From NCBI GenBank assembly GCA_052078155.1, contig JBQJBP010000001.1, positions 1,922,001 to 1,986,000 on the forward strand: 64,000 bases of DNA. Reading direction: 5' to 3'. Shown here piece by piece: positions 60,756-64,000 of the stretch. The translations under genes were made by a program, and so were the position numbers. Position 1 is the stretch's first letter; each line of letters starts with the position of its first letter. A model generated the notes under the pieces. It searched no databases. It was given only the letters and a program-made list of their open reading frames with translations, and was not told the origin of the DNA. Source of the DNA: CAXBMB01 sp052078155 (GTDB lineage Bacteria > Pseudomonadota > Alphaproteobacteria > Kiloniellales > DSM-21159).

Positions 60756-63700
60756 CTAGTTCAGTTCCGTTGTCGCGCGGCCTTCAAAGACGTTTTCGCA
60801 GTACTGGCTGCCATCAGGCGGGGGCGAGGTGCTGAACAGCCTCTCCAGCGGCACCGACAGAATGGAGCTGGCCATTCGTACCACCGTCACCAGGATCTCA
60901 CCTGTGGATACACCCGCACTGAAATCGCTGAACGACCCTTCCACCTTGATGGGTGTCTGAGCACTGAAAAACTGCGGGCGTTTGGCAATGGGACGGGCCA
61001 CCAGAGAAATCTGTTCGGTCCTGAAATTGATGTCAGCATTTGCCGCGATCGTCATGCGCGTGGTGTCGGCCACCAACAGGTTGTCGGTCATCACCCCGTC
61101 TTTCACATCAAAGCGACCAACCAGACAGTTGAAGTGGGATCTGGGGCTGCTATCCAGTCTCGGCATCAAAGCAATCAGCAGATTTGTCGCCCAGATGTCA
61201 AAAACATCTGCGCCCAGATCCTTGGGCCAGACCCCCAGATCAACCCGGCCATTGGCTTCCGCCAGAAACCGCTGCCAGTTCGGCGGTGATGAGCTCAGGT
61301 CCATCTGGATGGAAAGGGTGCCTTCCTGCTTGGTATCAGGGTCAATGCGCCGGGCCAGAATGCCATAGTCGAACTGATCGGCATCGGCCGTCAGGCGGCC
61401 CTCCATGACTTCTCCCTGATCCGCCAGAAAGAGGGTGAAATCCATCGATCCTCCGGGCAGGGTAATGCTGGCTTTTTCGATATCAATGGACCTGTCGTCG
61501 GCACGGACCTGCAGCTGGCCCTGCCCCCAGGTTTCATCCCCGCTGACGACCTTCTGTACATCAAGATCCAGTCGGGCGCTGAACCCATCGGCCAGATAAA
61601 GCGCGTCCCGAATGGCCTGCCAGTCATGGGTCAGCGTTTTGTCTTCCTCAGCATGCTCTTTCGGCTCCAGTACAGCGGCCCCTGCCTTTTCCAGTTCCTC
61701 TCCCAGAGGCGGGGGTGGTGGCGGAATGAAATCATCCACCTGCAGGCGCGAAGCCGTCAGGGACAAAGCCAGATCGGGCTTGTCTCCATCCAGCCGAAGA
61801 TCGGCTTTGCCGGTCATTTCGCTTTCACCCAGCTTTGCCACCAGATCGCTCAAATGATAGCCCTGCTCGCTGATGTCCATGGCCGCCGTGATGGCATAGG
61901 GACCCAGCGGAGGCAGCTCTTCGGCAACCAGAGGCCCCAGCAAGGCCAGAGACTCGCCTTCAATCCGACTGTTGAAGTGGGCACCGACCAATCTGAGCGG
62001 CAAGGGCAGGTCGGCCTTCAAAACAGCCCGGGTTGCACTGCCGGTTACGGTGGTGCGCAAAGGCAGGGATTTGATTTTTGTCAGCTCAGCCAGCGGTTCC
62101 TCTGACACAACTGAGATTTCAAATGGCACCTGCCGGAACACCGCTTTGCTGTGCATCTCAAGGGGTTTTGCTCTGGCGATTGTCGCCTCTGTTTCTGGCA
62201 ATTCCAGCCACAGCGCTTCGTCTTCCCCGCCGGCAGCCCGCAGCTGCAGGCGCAAACCCTGGGCTGCTGCTTTGATGCTGGAGCGGCCCAACAGTCCTGC
62301 CACGCTGTTGCCGCTGGCTTTGATATCCAAAGACAACCTGTCACCTTTCGCTTCCAGTCCTTCCACCACCTGCAGCTGGGCCAGAACACTTCCCAGGTCG
62401 ACGTCCCTGGCCTCCAGCCCCAAATGCGCCTTGGGCAGAGTGCCGGTCAGATCCAGCGCCAGAACCCCTGTAAAATCCTGCTGCAGCGTCGAGAACCCGA
62501 AGGGGGAATCCGGCAGACGCCCCTCGCGAACCTGCCCTTTCAAAAAGACCTTCTCGAACGGCAACGCGAGCCCCTCAACCTTTGCCATCGACAGAGAAAA
62601 ATCGATGTCATCCAACTGCATGGGTTCCTGCAGAAAAGGGGTCGTAAGGGTGAACTTGTCATCGTCTGATCCTGCGGTGTTCCGGGCGCCAGAGCGGGCG
62701 AACTGCCAGTCAGCCAGGGTCAGATAAGGGGAGGACAGATCCACGCTGAGCAGGGGGTCGGAGTTGCGCCAGCTGTAAGTGGCCTTGCCCAGCAGGTGGC
62801 TTTCACCAACCTTCAATTCCAGATCGTCCAGGCGGGCTTCCTTTTCGAACAGCCGAAGTGCCGCCTTAAAACTGCCGGCGGTCTGCGGCAACTCCAGCCC
62901 CTCAACCAGCAGAGCCATACGGGACATATCCTGGCCACTGCCGGAGACGAGCAGTTCAGGGCCGGATTGGCTGCCCGGCCGCCGCCAGGTGCCATGAGCG
63001 GACAGCTTGGCCTGAGCCAGCCGGAAATCGAGCAGGACCTGCTGAGGCGGCAGTACCTGTTCCCCCCGCTCCAGGCGCTGGCGAATCTTGTCCGGCAGCA
63101 GATTCTCCGTATCCACCACCGACTGCTCCAGGCTCAGCGAAAAAGGCTCCTCCAGATACTGACCGTTGGCCGTGAGTCTCAAACGCTGGTTCTTGGCACT
63201 GCTCAGCCGGGCTTCTTCAAGCTGGATCAGCTGTTGGGCGGTTCCCCAGGATAGGCTGCCATTGCGGGCGAGCATATCCAGAGTCAGGCTTTCTATGATG
63301 CCCGGCGCCGTGTTTCCCTTGCCCTGCACCTGCAGTTTGAAATGATCCAGACGCCCTTCCAGATCACTGAGAGTGATCAGCCCGGAAAGATGAGCCGCGT
63401 CAAAGCCCTCTGCCGTTAAAGTCAGATCAAAAGCCGGTTCACTGGCCCGACCATCCAGAACGATGTGCGCCTGACTTCTGGTTTCCGCGATCTGCAGGGA
63501 GGCTGGGGAGATTTCCAGCCGCCCCTGGTTCAACCGCAAGCGCAGATCACTGGATTCCACCGGCAAGGCCAGGCCGGTTATCGGGCCGGTTTTCATATCG
63601 AAATCGAGATTGAAACTGTGCAGCCAGGCCAGCGGAAACTCCTGCAGGTAAATCTGCGTCCCCCGTGAAGTGGTTGCCGCCGGGTCACTTTGCCCCTCTG

Positions 63701-64000
63701 CTGCGCTGTCCGTTGCAGCCGCAGGATCAGGCGAGGATGGGTCTGCTTCCTCCGCCCGTTCGGCGGCCAGCTCATCCAGCATGGCCCCCACTTCAGCTTT
63801 CGAGAAAATCAGGCTGCCGCTGAAAGACGGGCGGTCTCTGCCCTGCAGATGCTCTGCCTGACCGGAGGCCACAAGGTGCGGAGTTTCCAGTTCCAGGCTC
63901 TCCAGCCGGCGCAGAGGTCCCTCCAGAACGATCCTGGACCTGAACTTGATTTGCCCGAAATGAGGCAGGGCCGTGCCCAGCAGAATACTCAGGTCTTCAA
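60756..64000 (-). CDS. AsmA-family large envelope protein (5' end outside window)
   Basis: At least 1080 residues are visible and the frame stays open to the right edge, so the start lies outside. AsmA/YhdP-type proteins are anchored in the inner membrane, and the periplasmic part forms a long beta-groove that helps move phospholipids to the outer membrane. Here the long run of amphipathic strands ends with FNCLVGRFDVKDGVMTDNLLVADTTRM followed by the AsmA C-terminal segment (LVARPIAKRPQFFSAQTPIKVEGSFSDF). A Pro-rich stretch (FIPPPPPPLGEELEKAG) interrupts it. The stop lies 28 bases from the M24 gene start, so cotranscription is possible. Confidence 0.82.
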   Translation of the reverse strand, partial: EDLSILLGTALPHFGQIKFRSRIVLEGPLRRLESLELETPHLVASGQAEHLQGRDRPSFSGSLIFSKAEVGAMLDELAAERAEEADPSSPDPAAATDSAAEGQSDPAATTSRGTQIYLQEFPLAWLHSFNLDFDMKTGPITGLALPVESSDLRLRLNQGRLEISPASLQIAETRSQAHIVLDGRASEPAFDLTLTAEGFDAAHLSGLITLSDLEGRLDHFKLQVQGKGNTAPGIIESLTLDMLARNGSLSWGTAQQLIQLEEARLSSAKNQRLRLTANGQYLEEPFSLSLEQSVVDTENLLPDKIRQRLERGEQVLPPQQVLLDFRLAQAKLSAHGTWRRPGSQSGPELLVSGSGQDMSRMALLVEGLELPQTAGSFKAALRLFEKEARLDDLELKVGESHLLGKATYSWRNSDPLLSVDLSSPYLTLADWQFARSGARNTAGSDDDKFTLTTPFLQEPMQLDDIDFSLSMAKVEGLALPFEKVFLKGQVREGRLPDSPFGFSTLQQDFTGVLALDLTGTLPKAHLGLEARDVDLGSVLAQLQVVEGLEAKGDRLSLDIKASGNSVAGLLGRSSIKAAAQGLRLQLRAAGGEDEALWLELPETEATIARAKPLEMHSKAVFRQVPFEISVVSEEPLAELTKIKSLPLRTTVTGSATRAVLKADLPLPLRLVGAHFNSRIEGESLALLGPLVAEELPPLGPYAITAAMDISEQGYHLSDLVAKLGESEMTGKADLRLDGDKPDLALSLTASRLQVDDFIPPPPPPLGEELEKAGAAVLEPKEHAEEDKTLTHDWQAIRDALYLADGFSARLDLDVQKVVSGDETWGQGQLQVRADDRSIDIEKASITLPGGSMDFTLFLADQGEVMEGRLTADADQFDYGILARRIDPDTKQEGTLSIQMDLSSSPPNWQRFLAEANGRVDLGVWPKDLGADVFDIWATNLLIALMPRLDSSPRSHFNCLVGRFDVKDGVMTDNLLVADTTRMTIAANADINFRTEQISLVARPIAKRPQFFSAQTPIKVEGSFSDFSAGVSTGEILVTVVRMASSILSVPLERLFSTSPPPDGSQYCENVFEGRATTELN

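Noticed and set aside
1..64000. Search for CRISPR arrays, insertion sequences, phage genes, toxin-antitoxin pairs and rRNA
   Set aside because: No regularly spaced direct repeats, transposase, integrase, capsid or paired toxin-antitoxin genes were seen. The single tRNA has no integrase next to it.

Overview
The window looks like ordinary chromosome from a moderately GC-rich, free-living alphaproteobacterium. A Rhodospirillales-like lineage is an inference only. Support comes from the family content (DUF2842, ELM1-type protein, long acidic RpoD, the yqeY-dnaG-rpoD block, carB followed by greA, many ABC uptake systems) and from intergenic palindromic repeats of a kind common in this class. I see no insertion sequence, prophage, CRISPR array or rRNA operon.

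Layout. 1-12.5 kb: the tail of a sulfonate/nitrate-type ABC permease, pyroglutamyl peptidase, a VOC protein, an agmatinase-family ureohydrolase, a GFA/CENP-V-type zinc protein, a beta-CASP metallo-beta-lactamase with an HD hydrolase, an orphan periplasmic sugar-type binding protein, the ribosome-associated ABC-F protein EttA, and a STAS protein followed by an unusual fusion of an amino-acid-type solute-binding domain to a TRIC/UPF0126 membrane domain. 12.5-19 kb: a two-gene RND efflux operon divergent from glutamate decarboxylase. 19-25 kb: a c-type cytochrome and a four-gene polyamine-type ABC operon. 25-30 kb: a bactofilin-like membrane protein, a DUF3108 protein, an unknown membrane protein, a MliC-type lipoprotein and one tRNA with a CAT anticodon. 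30-35.5 kb: a DeoR/GlpR-type regulator heading a ugpCBAE-type glycerol-3-phosphate ABC operon. 35.5-48 kb: azoreductase, rpoD, dnaG, yqeY, carA, an amidinotransferase, carB and greA. 48-57 kb: Lrp, ELM1-like, XRE, trxB, LysR with a divergent 2OG hydroxylase, threonine aldolase and a second LysR. 57-64 kb: a gene-poor stretch with a strong unassigned terminator, a tandem SpoIIAA-like protein, a two-gene operon (Asp/Glu-racemase-like plus a metal-site-less M24 hydrolase resembling creatinase/ectoine hydrolase), and a large AsmA-like protein cut by the right edge.

How the genes relate. Much of the window handles nitrogen compounds: polyamine uptake, agmatinase, amidinotransferase, carbamoyl-phosphate synthase, glutamate decarboxylase, threonine aldolase and the M24/racemase pair. 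The ugp operon has its own regulator and a near-perfect palindrome upstream. Both ABC operons carry a strong stem-loop just after the binding-protein gene, which fits higher expression of the binding protein.

The most unusual items are: (1) the solute-binding/TRIC fusion at 10398-11933 next to a STAS protein; (2) a modular intergenic repeat family with at least nine copies whose palindromic cores change in compensating ways; (3) the M24 protein with all five metal ligands replaced; (4) a strong terminator at 57623-57655 with no recognised gene before it.
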